This document shows, piece after piece, positions 1 to 7,334 of a stretch of 9,869 nucleotides of DNA. Origin of the DNA: an uncultured Eubacteriales bacterium (GTDB lineage Bacteria; Bacillota; Clostridia; Oscillospirales; Oscillospiraceae). Location of the stretch: the NCBI GenBank assembly GCA_900549705.1, contig URPI01000079.1, positions 1 to 9,869 on the forward strand, in the 5' to 3' direction. Position 1 is the first letter of the stretch. Each line of letters begins with the position of its first letter. The translations under genes and the position numbers were made by a program. The notes under the pieces are model-generated. The model saw only the letters and a list, made by a program, of their open reading frames with translations, did not search any database and was not told the DNA's origin.

Positions 1-993
1 CTGACGGGAGCCGGGGGAGACGGACAGGTTCACGCCGGGGGCAATGGTTTTGCCCTTCAAAATGGCGGCCACTTTCAGCATATCCGCCAGGGAAGAATTG
101 GTGCAGGAGCCGATGCACACCTGGTCTACCTTGGTATCCTTCAGGGTGGATACCTCTACCACATTGTCGGGGCTGTGGGGGCAGGCAATCAGCGGAGTCA
201 GGGCGCTCAGGTCAATAGAAATCACTCGGTCATAGTGGGCATCCGGGTCGCTTTCCAGGGGCACGAAGTCCGCTTCTCTGCCCTGTGCCTTCAAAAACAG
301 CCTTGTTTGCTCATCCGAGGGGAAAATGGAGGTGGTTGCTCCCAGCTCCGCCCCCATATTGGTAATGGTGGCACGCTCCGGCACGGTCAGGGTCTTTGCC
401 CCCTCGCCGCCCCACTCGATGATGGCACCCACACCGCCCTTGACGGACAGAATTTCCAGCAGCTTGAGGGCAGCATCCTTGGCGGTCACAAAGGGACGCA
501 GCCTGCCGGTCAGCTCCACCTTGAACATTTTGGGCATATTGATATAGTATGCGCCGCCGCCCATGGCAACAGCCACGTCCATGCCGCCCGCACCGAAGGC
601 CAGCATTCCCAAACCACCGCCGGTGGGGGTGTGGGAATCGGAGCCGATGAGGGTCTTGCCGGGCTTGCCGAAGCGCTCCAGGTGCAGCTGGTGGCAGATG
701 CCGTTGCCGGGGCGGGAAAACCGCACGCCGTGTTTGGCAGCGACGCTTTGCAGGTACTGGTGGTCATCGGCATTCATAAAGCCGCATTGCAATGTATTGT
801 GGTCAACGTATGCAACGGAAAACTCGGTTTTGACCTGGGGAATGCCCATGGTTTCAAATTCCAGGTAGGCCATGGTTCCCGTGGCATCCTGGGTCAGCGT
901 CTGGTCGATTTTCAGGGCAATTTCCTGCCCGGTCACCATCTGCCCGGAAACCAGATGGCGCTTGATGATTTTTTCAGCGATTGTATTCCCCAT
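1..993 (-). CDS. acn: Aconitate hydratase (aconitase), N-terminal part, cut by window edge
   Basis: The 331 visible residues begin MGNTIAEKIIKRHL and belong to the aconitase/LeuC superfamily, 4Fe-4S enzymes that isomerise citrate to isocitrate through cis-aconitate in the cytoplasm. Visible motifs are SDSHTPTGGG at about 118-127 and GSCTNSS around Cys297, which in the family is the first cluster-binding cysteine. The later CxxC that supplies the other two ligands lies beyond the left edge. The PHSPDN stretch near residue 272 is typical of the single-chain monofunctional aconitases of bacteria rather than of LeuC (isopropylmalate dehydratase), although LeuC or homoaconitase cannot be fully excluded from half a protein. 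The ATG overlaps the 3' end of the upstream gntR gene by 20 nt, with GAGAGG about 11 nt ahead, so it is probably translationally coupled. Its place after Re-citrate synthase supports a role in making 2-oxoglutarate. Isocitrate dehydrogenase may follow outside the window. Confidence 0.88.
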   Translation of the reverse strand, partial: MGNTIAEKIIKRHLVSGQMVTGQEIALKIDQTLTQDATGTMAYLEFETMGIPQVKTEFSVAYVDHNTLQCGFMNADDHQYLQSVAAKHGVRFSRPGNGICHQLHLERFGKPGKTLIGSDSHTPTGGGLGMLAFGAGGMDVAVAMGGGAYYINMPKMFKVELTGRLRPFVTAKDAALKLLEILSVKGGVGAIIEWGGEGAKTLTVPERATITNMGAELGATTSIFPSDEQTRLFLKAQGREADFVPLESDPDAHYDRVISIDLSALTPLIACPHSPDNVVEVSTLKDTKVDQVCIGSCTNSSLADMLKVAAILKGKTIAPGVNLSVSPGSRQ

Positions 994-1633
994 TTTGACT
1001 GAACCTCTCAATCATGGATTTTTTGGCATTCTGAATATGTTCGCACATCAGCCGCTCGGCCTCGTCCTCGTTGCCGGCACAGATGGCCTCGCAGATGGCT
1101 TTGTGTTCGTCGGTGCTGACCTGGCGGCGCTGGGCAACGGAGGCACGGCGATAGCGCTGGGTTTTTCGGTGCAGGGGGCGCAGGGTATCCATCAGCACAT
1201 GGCGGCGGGAGAACGCATAGATGCCGCCGTGAAATTCATCGTCCAGCTCCCGCAGGTGATCGACATCCCCCTTGTCTACATAAAAGTCCTGCAATTCAAT
1301 CAGATGCCGCAGCTGCTTGGCTTCCTCCTCGGTGCGGTTGCGGGCGGCATAGCGGGCTGCCAGACCCTCGCAGCGAATGCGAATGTCCATAATGTCCACC
1401 AAATCGTCCACAGTGATGCCCAGCACCACCGATCCCTTGCCGGTATCCTGAATCAGACGTTCCTGCTCCAGCCGCCGCAGCGCCTCCCGGATGGGGGTCC
1501 GGCTGACGTTGAGCTGCTCCACCAATTTCAGCTCGGTGAGCACCTCGCCTCGGGGGTACACCCCGGAAATAATATCGCTTTCCAGCTTTTCAAATACCTG
1601 GTCTGCCAGGGAAATGGATTTGAACATTGCCAT
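974..1633 (-). CDS. GntR-family transcriptional regulator, FadR/FCD subfamily
   Basis: This 219-aa protein has an N-terminal winged helix-turn-helix at about residues 8-75, with the GntR signature ELKLVEQLNVSRTPIREALR. A C-terminal all-helical FCD ligand-binding domain spans about 80-212. The FCD metal/ligand residues appear intact: Asp131 and His135 in DDEFH, His177 in TDEHK and His199 in CEHIQ. FCD regulators usually sense small carboxylates, and most repress their own operon. The gene lies between Re-citrate synthase (15-nt gap upstream) and aconitase (20-nt overlap downstream), so I infer a local regulator of this citrate operon, possibly sensing citrate or a related acid; the ligand is not shown by the sequence. 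The chosen ATG has GGGAGGA 7 nt upstream; a second in-frame ATG two codons later is less well spaced. A perfect palindrome at the operon promoter is the likely binding site. Confidence 0.93.
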   Translation of the reverse strand: MAMFKSISLADQVFEKLESDIISGVYPRGEVLTELKLVEQLNVSRTPIREALRRLEQERLIQDTGKGSVVLGITVDDLVDIMDIRIRCEGLAARYAARNRTEEEAKQLRHLIELQDFYVDKGDVDHLRELDDEFHGGIYAFSRRHVLMDTLRPLHRKTQRYRRASVAQRRQVSTDEHKAICEAICAGNEDEAERLMCEHIQNAKKSMIERFSQNGEYNR

Positions 1634-1648
1634 GACACCGTCCTCCCG

Positions 1649-3028
1649 TTATTCCTTGGGGAATCTGCCTGGGGCAAATTCCTGAATCTTCTCCAAAATC
1701 TCACCGTGGGAAATCACCGTCACACGGCCATCCTCATATTCCTTGTCCACCCAGGTTTTCAGCTGCTCCACCAGGGGATCCCGCTTGGATATCTTCTCCG
1801 CTTCGTCCTTCAGGCGGTAGTGCTGGTTCATCCAGTAGGCAATTCCGGCTGCACCGGAGGTCTTGCCAATCTCCACGGTGGCGGGGCGGTTGAGCAGTTT
1901 TTCCGTATCAAAAATGGTGTAAATTTCCGCATCCTTCATCAATCCATCCGCATGGACACCGGCGCGGGTAGAATTGAAGTTTGCCCCCACAAAGGGGGTC
2001 ATGGGCGGAATCTTGTAGCCAATATCCTTTTCAAAGTATTCGGCAATCTCGGTAATAACCGTGGGATCCATGCCGTCCATGGAGCCGCGAAGGGACGCAT
2101 ACTCAAACACCATGGATTCCAGGGGGATGTTGCCGGTGCGCTCACCGATGCCCAACAGACTGCAATTCACGGCGCAGGCACCGTACAGCCAGGCGGTGGA
2201 GGCATTGGCAACGGCCTTATAGAAATCGTTGTGGCCGTGCCATTCCAGGCACTCGCTGGGCACATCGGAATAATGCTGCAAGCCGTAAACGATTCCGGCC
2301 ACAGACCGGGGCAGGGAAGCCTCGGTATAGGGAACGCCATAGCCCATGGTGTCGCAGGCGCGAATCTTCACGGGAATCCCCGCCTCCCGGGACAGGGCTT
2401 GCAGCTCGTTGACAAAGGGCACCACAAAGCCGTAGAAATCCGCCCGGGTAATGTCCTCCAAATGGCAGCGGGGAATGACCCCGGCATTGAAGGCATCCTT
2501 CACCGTGCCCAGGTAGTAATCCAGCACCTGAGAACGGGTCATTTTCATTTTCTTGAAAATGTGGTAGTCGGAGCAGGAAACCAGGATGCCCGTTTCCTTG
2601 ATTCCCAGATCCTTCACCAGTTTGAAATCTTCCTTGCTGGCACGAATCCAGCTGGTAATTTCCGGGAACTTGAGCCCCAGCTCCATGCACTTTTCCAGCG
2701 CCTTGCGGTCCTTCTGGCTGTAAATGAAAAATTCCGTCTGGCGAATGATGCCGTAGGGGCCGCCCAGCTTGCTCAGGAGCTTATAGATATTCACCACCTG
2801 ATCAACGGTGTATGGTTCAACCGACTGCTGCCCATCCCGGAGGGAGGTATCGGTAATCCAGATTTCTTCCGGCATATTCAGGGGAACACGGCGGTGGTTG
2901 AAGGCTACCTTGGGCACCGTGCCGTAGGAATAAATATCCCGCTGCAAATTAGGTTCAGACACATCTTGCAGGGAATACCGATAGGAATTTTTTTCCAAGA
3001 GGTTGGTTTTACTGGAAATTTCCAACAT
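1649..3028 (-). CDS. Citrate (Re)-synthase, LeuA/homocitrate synthase-like
   Basis: This 459-aa protein is a DRE-TIM metallolyase of the isopropylmalate/homocitrate synthase family. Motifs, numbered from the chosen start, are TDTSLRDGQQS at 59-69 (metal-binding Asp and catalytic Arg), HLED near 189-192, the metal-binding HGHND at 264-268 and GIGERTGN at 293-300. There is no C-terminal LeuA regulatory domain. The length, the long N-terminal lead before the barrel and the aconitase in the same operon fit the Re-citrate synthase type characterised in Clostridium kluyveri: acetyl-CoA plus oxaloacetate to citrate, metal-dependent and found in strict anaerobes. Homocitrate synthase is the main alternative, and such proteins are often labelled isopropylmalate synthase. 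An in-frame ATG exists 13 codons upstream, but the ATG at 3028 has AAGGAGGT 7 nt before it, and the upstream ATG lies within the operator region with no such site. It is the first gene of its operon. Confidence 0.82.
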   Translation of the reverse strand: MLEISSKTNLLEKNSYRYSLQDVSEPNLQRDIYSYGTVPKVAFNHRRVPLNMPEEIWITDTSLRDGQQSVEPYTVDQVVNIYKLLSKLGGPYGIIRQTEFFIYSQKDRKALEKCMELGLKFPEITSWIRASKEDFKLVKDLGIKETGILVSCSDYHIFKKMKMTRSQVLDYYLGTVKDAFNAGVIPRCHLEDITRADFYGFVVPFVNELQALSREAGIPVKIRACDTMGYGVPYTEASLPRSVAGIVYGLQHYSDVPSECLEWHGHNDFYKAVANASTAWLYGACAVNCSLLGIGERTGNIPLESMVFEYASLRGSMDGMDPTVITEIAEYFEKDIGYKIPPMTPFVGANFNSTRAGVHADGLMKDAEIYTIFDTEKLLNRPATVEIGKTSGAAGIAYWMNQHYRLKDEAEKISKRDPLVEQLKTWVDKEYEDGRVTVISHGEILEKIQEFAPGRFPKE

Positions 3029-3035
3029 CTCTATG

Positions 3036-3043
3036 ACCTCCTT
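3036..3043 (-). promoter_or_regulatory. Ribosome binding site that fixes the Re-citrate synthase start
   Basis: AAGGAGGT on the minus strand sits 7 nt before the ATG at 3028. It shows that the longer reading frame beginning at 3067 is not the real start. Confidence 0.85.
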
Positions 3044-3056
3044 CTGAGAATGTTTT

Positions 3057-3068
3057 ATTGTATACAAT
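3057..3068. promoter_or_regulatory. Perfect palindrome, likely GntR/FCD operator
   Basis: ATTGTATACAAT is a perfect 12-bp palindrome. Its TTGTATACAA core fits the TNGT...ACNA pattern of FCD-type GntR operators. It overlaps the last two bases of the -10 box and the expected transcription start of the citrate operon, so a bound protein would block RNA polymerase. The only regulator encoded in the operon is the FCD protein at 974-1633, which I infer to bind here. The repeat is seen directly; the binding is inference. Confidence 0.72.
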
Positions 3069-3094
3069 TATACTTGTACTTTCCAAAATGTCAA
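3067..3094 (-). promoter_or_regulatory. Sigma-A promoter of the Re-citrate synthase-gntR-acn operon
   Basis: The minus strand carries TTGACA (3089-3094), a 16-bp spacer and TATAAT (3067-3072), both full consensus hexamers. The predicted start near 3060 gives a leader of about 32 nt ending in a strong ribosome binding site. A promoter this strong on a biosynthetic operon fits control by repression at the overlapping palindrome. Confidence 0.85.
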
Positions 3095-3109
3095 GTGTTT
3101 TCTACGAGT

Positions 3110-3225
3110 GTACAGAGCAGCAGTATCAATGCGTTGGCGCGAAGCGCCCGCGGCTCCACCTCTGAGGTGTCGTTCGTTGAATGGAACCAGCTGTCCATCT
3201 CGAACCGTAGGGGCGCTCTATATCG
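3110..3225. repeat. Intergenic stretch with small hairpins and a GTAGGGGCG motif
   Basis: Between the divergent operons lies a GC-richer stretch inside AT-rich DNA. It holds the short inverted repeats GGCGC-gaa-GCGCC (about 3135-3147) and CACCTC-t-GAGGTG (about 3157-3169), followed by GTAGGGGCG at 3207-3215, a motif repeated elsewhere only in the gaps of this window. The open frame at 3108-3293 has no ribosome binding site and no recognisable product. I read it as a degraded repeat element; this is tentative. Confidence 0.35.
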
Positions 3226-3267
3226 TCACAATCATCAATGAAAATTTTTTGCATAAATCTGTGGAAA

Positions 3268-3291
3268 TACCGGTAAAATCCGGTACTTTTT
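3268..3291 (+). terminator. Weak hairpin with T run, possible terminator
   Basis: TACCGG-taaaat-CCGGTA is followed by cTTTTT on the plus strand. The stem is only 6 bp and no gene ends just upstream on this strand, so it could be a remnant terminator, the end of an unannotated small RNA, or chance. Confidence 0.3.
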
Positions 3292-3302
3292 GAAACATTA
3301 TG

Positions 3303-3331
3303 TTGAAATTAACACAGGATGAAGATTTTAT
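3303..3331 (+). promoter_or_regulatory. Candidate promoter of the glgCDA operon
   Basis: TTGAAA (3303-3308), a 17-bp spacer and TTTTAT (3326-3331) form a moderate sigma-A match within AT-rich DNA, about 155 nt before glgC. A rival candidate is the extended -10 TGgTATGTT at 3411-3419, which lacks a good -35. A promoter must lie in this region because glgC is the first gene on the strand, but the exact one cannot be settled by eye. Confidence 0.3.
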
Positions 3332-3485
3332 ATGGCAAATATTTATGCATACTGCTTAAAATTTCAGAAATATTTTAGATATATTGTCACTTTTTTCTTC
3401 TGTGAAAATATGGTATGTTATTCAGGGGATGCTATGCCCCCCTTCACTTCGCGTACCGATTTGATTTACATAAGGAGCTGTGACC

Positions 3486-4676
3486 ATGTACTTTCAGAAA
3501 AAACGCTGTATTGCCATGCTTCTGGCCGGCGGCCAGGGCAGCCGACTGTATGTGCTGACGGAAAAAACCGCCAAGCCTGCCGTGCCTTTCGGCGGCAAAT
3601 ACCGCATTATTGACTTTCCTCTGTCCAACTGTGTCAATTCCGGCATTGACACCGTGGGCATTCTCACCCAGTATCAGCCTTTGGAGCTGAATGAATACAT
3701 CGGCAACGGCCAGCCCTGGAACCTGAACAAGACCCACTCCTGTGCTCAGGTGCTGCCCCCCTACGAGCGGCATGACAAGAAGCAAGGCTGGTACAAAGGC
3801 ACCGCCAACGCCATCTATCAGAACATTGACTTCATCGACCGCTTCGACCCGGAATATGTGGTGATTCTGTCCGGCGACCATATCTATAAGATGGACTACT
3901 CCAAGATGGTGGCATTCCACGAGCAGAACGGTGCCGCCTGCACCATCGCCGTGCGCACCGTGCCCCTGGAAGAAGCCAGCCGCTTCGGCATCCTGAATAC
4001 CAACCCCGACAACACCATTTATGAGTTTGAGGAGAAGCCCAAAAAGCCCAAGTCCACCAACGCCTCCATGGGCATTTACTGCTTCACCTGGAAGGTTCTG
4101 CGGGAAGCTCTGATTGCCGACGAGGAAGATTCCAATTCCAGCAACGATTTCGGCAAGAACATCATCCCCATGCTGCTCTCCGACGGTCACAAGCTGATGG
4201 CTTATAACTTCGACGGCTACTGGAAGGACGTGGGCACCATCGCCTCCCTGTGGGAAGCCAACATGGATTTGCTGGGCAAGGAGCCTGCTTTCAACATCCG
4301 CGGCGATGAGCGCACCAAGATTTACGCCCGCAATTCCGCCTTCCCCTCCTCCTACATTGATGCCTCCGCCAAGATTGTCAATTCCTTTGTGGCTGAGGGC
4401 TGTGAGGTCTACGGTACCGTCTGCCACAGCGTGGTCAGCACCGGCTGCACCATCGGCGAAGATGCCGTGGTGGAGGACAGCGTTGTAATGCCCGGTGTGG
4501 TGATTGAGTCCGGTGCCATTGTCCGTCACGCCATTCTGGGCGAGGACAGCAAGGTTTGCCGCAATGCCGTGGTCGGCGGTGCATTCGCCCCCGACGAAAA
4601 GAAGAAAATCAGCGTTGCCGGCAAGGGCGTTGTGATTGCAGAAAACGCCGTGCTTGCCCCTGGCGATATGCTGTAA
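3486..4676 (+). CDS. glgC: Glucose-1-phosphate adenylyltransferase, catalytic subunit
   Basis: This 396-aa ADP-glucose pyrophosphorylase makes ADP-glucose and pyrophosphate from ATP and glucose-1-phosphate, the committed step of bacterial glycogen synthesis, in the cytoplasm. The nucleotidyltransferase domain (about 8-265) shows LAGGQGSRL at 13-21, KPAVPFGGKYRIIDF at 30-44, the catalytic SGDHIYKMDY at 129-138 and the sugar-phosphate-binding EEKP at 182-185. A left-handed beta-helix region follows from about 280 to the end, with hexapeptide-like repeats. The frame opens at a GTG at 3480, but AAGGAG at 3472-3477 lies only 2 nt before it and 8 nt before the ATG at 3486, so the ATG is the start. 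The gene is first in a three-gene operon with glgD 13 nt downstream. The catalytic residues look intact, in contrast to GlgD. Confidence 0.97.
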   Translation: MYFQKKRCIAMLLAGGQGSRLYVLTEKTAKPAVPFGGKYRIIDFPLSNCVNSGIDTVGILTQYQPLELNEYIGNGQPWNLNKTHSCAQVLPPYERHDKKQGWYKGTANAIYQNIDFIDRFDPEYVVILSGDHIYKMDYSKMVAFHEQNGAACTIAVRTVPLEEASRFGILNTNPDNTIYEFEEKPKKPKSTNASMGIYCFTWKVLREALIADEEDSNSSNDFGKNIIPMLLSDGHKLMAYNFDGYWKDVGTIASLWEANMDLLGKEPAFNIRGDERTKIYARNSAFPSSYIDASAKIVNSFVAEGCEVYGTVCHSVVSTGCTIGEDAVVEDSVVMPGVVIESGAIVRHAILGEDSKVCRNAVVGGAFAPDEKKKISVAGKGVVIAENAVLAPGDML

Positions 4677-4689
4677 GGAGGAAAACGCA

Positions 4690-5799
4690 ATGAATGTAAT
4701 GGGTATTCTTTTCACCAATGATGCCAACATCGGTGACCTGACCAATAAACGCACCATGGCCTCCCTGCCCTTCGGCGGCCGTTACCGCCAGGTGGACTTC
4801 GGCCTTTCCAACTTTGCCTATGCCGGCATCCGGCACGTGGGCATTATCGCAAGATTCAGCTATCAGTCCCTGATGAACCACGTCGGCGATGGCGAGGAGT
4901 GGGGTCTGGAGCTGGGCGAGGGCGGCCTGGAATTCCTCACCCCCTACGCTTCTTCCGTCAACCATTCCTATCGGGGCAAGCTGGAGAGCCTGTCCTCCAA
5001 CATGGACTTCCTGGAATACGGCAATGATGAGTATGTGGTGATGATTGACTCCACCGTGCTGTCCAACATCGACCTCAACAAGGTTCTGGCTGCCCACGCT
5101 GCTTCCGGCAAGGACATCACCGTGGTCACCTGCAAAGGCGTGTGCAACGGCAAGAAGGTCATGGACTTTGCCCTCAAGCTGGACGACAAGGGCGAAGTAG
5201 AAGACATGGTCTGCGACTTTGCCGCACCGGAAGATTACCAGGCTTCCATGGACATTTTCGTTATGAGCCGTCAGGTGCTGCTGCGGGAAGTCAAGACCCT
5301 GGTTGCCAAGAATTACTTCCACATGGATCGTGACCTGTGCATGGGCGGCTGGAGAAGCCACAAGGTGACCGTAGGCGCCTACCAGTACGACGGCGTTGTG
5401 ATGTTCAACGAGTCCACCCAGGAATACTTTGAGCACAGCCTGGCCCTGACCGACAAGGCCACCCGTGACGGCCTGTTCAATGGCGTCCACCCTGTATACA
5501 CCAAGGTTCGTTCCCGTGTCCCCACCTACTATGGCGAAAACTGCCAGCTGGAAAACGTGGTGGTGGCCGACGGCTGTATGCTGGACGGCAATGTGAAAAA
5601 TTCCGTGCTGTTCCGCACCGTCACCGTCAGCGAGAACGCCAATGTGGAAAACTGTGTTATTATGAACGATACCGTGGTGGGCGAGGGCTGTGACCTGAAG
5701 AATGTAATTCTTGATAAGAATGTCACCGTCACCCCCGGCACGAAGCTCTATGGCACCCGCGCCAATCCCATTGTGATTAAGAGAGGTGAGACCGTATGA
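4690..5799 (+). CDS. glgD: GlgD, non-catalytic partner of ADP-glucose pyrophosphorylase
   Basis: This 369-aa GlgC paralogue has the usual GlgD length. It keeps the overall fold, visible as SLPFGGRYRQVDFGLSN at 25-41 and a C-terminal beta-helix region from about 285 to 365. It has lost the active site: the GGxGxRL loop is replaced by TNDANIGDL, the GDHIY position reads MIDSTVLSNID (118-128) and the EKP lysine position reads DFAAPED. In Bacillota, GlgD associates with GlgC to form a heteromeric enzyme with altered activity or regulation; that role is family knowledge. AAGGAGG overlaps the glgC stop codon and ends 8 nt before the ATG, which favours this start over an in-frame upstream opening inside glgC. 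The stop overlaps the glgA start as ATGA, so the two are probably coupled. Confidence 0.95.
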   Translation: MNVMGILFTNDANIGDLTNKRTMASLPFGGRYRQVDFGLSNFAYAGIRHVGIIARFSYQSLMNHVGDGEEWGLELGEGGLEFLTPYASSVNHSYRGKLESLSSNMDFLEYGNDEYVVMIDSTVLSNIDLNKVLAAHAASGKDITVVTCKGVCNGKKVMDFALKLDDKGEVEDMVCDFAAPEDYQASMDIFVMSRQVLLREVKTLVAKNYFHMDRDLCMGGWRSHKVTVGAYQYDGVVMFNESTQEYFEHSLALTDKATRDGLFNGVHPVYTKVRSRVPTYYGENCQLENVVVADGCMLDGNVKNSVLFRTVTVSENANVENCVIMNDTVVGEGCDLKNVILDKNVTVTPGTKLYGTRANPIVIKRGETV

Positions 5800-7241
5800 A
5801 AATTGCCATCTGCGCCTCCGAAGGTGCCCCCTATGCCAAGTCCGGCGGCCTGGGAGACGTGATGGAGGCGCTGCCCGCAGCGCTCTCCAGAATTGAAGGC
5901 AACGAGGTCGCACTGTTTCTCCCTTACTACTATAAAATCAAAACCAACACTGCCTATCAGGTGGAAAAAGTAGCGGAGTTCCGGGTCAAGCTGGGCTGGC
6001 GGCAGCAATACTGCGGTGTCATGAAGCTGCTGAACCGGAAGGATGGTGTCCAGGTTTATTTCCTGGACAGCGAATACTATTTCGGTGCCCGCACCGGCGC
6101 TATCTACGGTGACATGGACGATGGCGAGCGCTTCGCCTTCTTCTCCCGGGGCTGCATGGATGCCATGGCGGCGCTGGAATACATTCCCGACATCATCCAG
6201 TGCAACGACTGGCAAACCGGCCTGATTCCCGTGTATCTCAAGGCGGTGTACCGTGCCCAGTTCCCCGGCACCCGCATCATGTACACCATCCACAACATCG
6301 AGTATCAGGGCTGGGCAAACGCCGGGTTCTTCGATGATATGCTGGGTCTGCCCTGGGAGTTCCGGGGCACGCTGGACATGAACCACTCCGTCAACATGAT
6401 GAAGGGCGGCATCGAATGCTGTGATATGCTCACCACCGTTTCCGAGACCTATGCCCGGGAGCTGATGTATCCCTACTACGCCCACGGCCTGGACAACATC
6501 ATCACCGGTGCTGCCTGGAAGCTCACCGGCATCACCAACGGCATCGATGTGAACACCTTCAACCCCGAAACCGACCCGGCGCTGCCGGCTCACTACAATG
6601 CCGACACCTTCGTGGAGGGCAAGGCAAAGGTGAAGGCAGCTCTGCAAAAAGAAGTTGGCCTGCCCGTCAAGCCCAATGTGCCTTTGATGGTCATGGTCAC
6701 CCGTCTGGCCGGTCACAAGGGTCTGGATTTGCTGTGCTACATCGCCCGGCGGCTGATGTGGGAGCAGGATGCTCAAATGGTTATTCTGGGAACCGGTGAA
6801 CCCCAGTACGAAGCCTTCTTCAAGGATTTGCAGGCGCAGTTCCCTGACCGGGTAGCGGCGAAAATCACCTTCAATCTGGGGCTGGCCGCTCGGATGTATG
6901 CCGGTGCAGACATCTATCTGATGCCCTCCAAGAGCGAGCCCTGCGGCCTGAGCCAGATGAACGCCATGCGCTATGGCACTGTGCCCGTGGTTCACGCCAC
7001 CGGCGGCCTGAAGGATACCGTGCCTCCCTGTGATGAAAACGGCGAGGGCGGCCTGGGCTTCACCTTCCAGAGCTACAATGCCGACGACTTCTTCGCAGCC
7101 ATTGTCCGTGCCCTGGATTTGTACAACGACCACCCCGAAAAGTTCCGTGCTTTGCAGCATACCGACATGATTCAGGATTTCAGCTGGGATGTCCCTGCCG
7201 GCAAATATATGGAGCTATTTAATAAAATGTTATCCTGGTAA
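5796..7241 (+). CDS. glgA: Glycogen synthase (ADP-glucose, GT5 family)
   Basis: This 481-aa protein transfers glucose from ADP-glucose to the non-reducing end of an alpha-1,4-glucan and uses the product of GlgC/GlgD directly. The GT-B fold is complete. An N-terminal Rossmann domain carries the ADP-glucose-binding KSGGLGDV at 15-22, and the HNIEYQG region is in place. The C-terminal domain has TRLAGHKGLDLL, with Arg303 and Lys308 equivalent to conserved phosphate-contacting residues, and the SEPCGLSQM motif with the conserved Glu at about 381. Length is normal for bacterial GlgA. AGAGGTGAG precedes the ATG, which overlaps the glgD stop by 4 nt. The gene ends the operon at a strong terminator. 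The branching enzyme and phosphorylase genes are not in this window. Confidence 0.97.
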   Translation: MKIAICASEGAPYAKSGGLGDVMEALPAALSRIEGNEVALFLPYYYKIKTNTAYQVEKVAEFRVKLGWRQQYCGVMKLLNRKDGVQVYFLDSEYYFGARTGAIYGDMDDGERFAFFSRGCMDAMAALEYIPDIIQCNDWQTGLIPVYLKAVYRAQFPGTRIMYTIHNIEYQGWANAGFFDDMLGLPWEFRGTLDMNHSVNMMKGGIECCDMLTTVSETYARELMYPYYAHGLDNIITGAAWKLTGITNGIDVNTFNPETDPALPAHYNADTFVEGKAKVKAALQKEVGLPVKPNVPLMVMVTRLAGHKGLDLLCYIARRLMWEQDAQMVILGTGEPQYEAFFKDLQAQFPDRVAAKITFNLGLAARMYAGADIYLMPSKSEPCGLSQMNAMRYGTVPVVHATGGLKDTVPPCDENGEGGLGFTFQSYNADDFFAAIVRALDLYNDHPEKFRALQHTDMIQDFSWDVPAGKYMELFNKMLSW

Positions 7242-7248
7242 GAAAAGT

Positions 7249-7280
7249 GCCCGTGACCCCAAAAAGGTCACGGGCGTTTT
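7249..7280 (+). terminator. Intrinsic terminator of the glgCDA operon
   Basis: GCCCGTGACC-ccaaaaa-GGTCACGGGC forms a perfect 10-bp stem with a 7-nt loop followed by GTTTT, starting 8 nt after the glgA stop. Confidence 0.92.
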
Positions 7281-7293
7281 GCGCAAGCGTAAC

Positions 7294-7334
7294 TGTAGGG
7301 GCGGCAGTGCCGCAGAAACGCCCACTGCGTGGGC
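7294..7334. repeat. Dispersed TGTAGGGGCGG repeat with two short hairpins
   Basis: TGTAGGGGCGG at 7294-7304 matches the arm of the inverted repeat at 9514. It runs into two perfect small inverted repeats, GCGGCA-g-TGCCGC (7301-7313) and GCCCAC-tgc-GTGGGC (7320-7334). No coding signal covers it. It looks like a palindromic intergenic repeat of the REP/MITE kind. Confidence 0.55.

Noticed and set aside
872..3241. A 789-codon open frame on the plus strand
   Set aside because: It lies antisense to gntR, Re-citrate synthase and the start of aconitase, all with clear families and signals. Its translation is low-complexity and matches nothing; it arises from the codon bias of the real genes.
3108..3293. 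Small plus-strand frame in the divergent region
   Set aside because: It has no ribosome binding site, an odd composition and overlap with hairpin/repeat sequence; no protein family is visible.
3332..3613. A 93-codon plus-strand frame overlapping the glgC start
   Set aside because: It runs through the glgC leader and reads glgC out of frame; the strong ribosome binding site serves the glgC ATG.
5748..7160. A 470-codon open frame on the minus strand across glgA, and similar ones across glgD and glgC
   Set aside because: They are antisense shadows of the glg genes, with His/Gly/Val-rich translations typical of reversed GC-biased codons and no promoters or ribosome binding sites.
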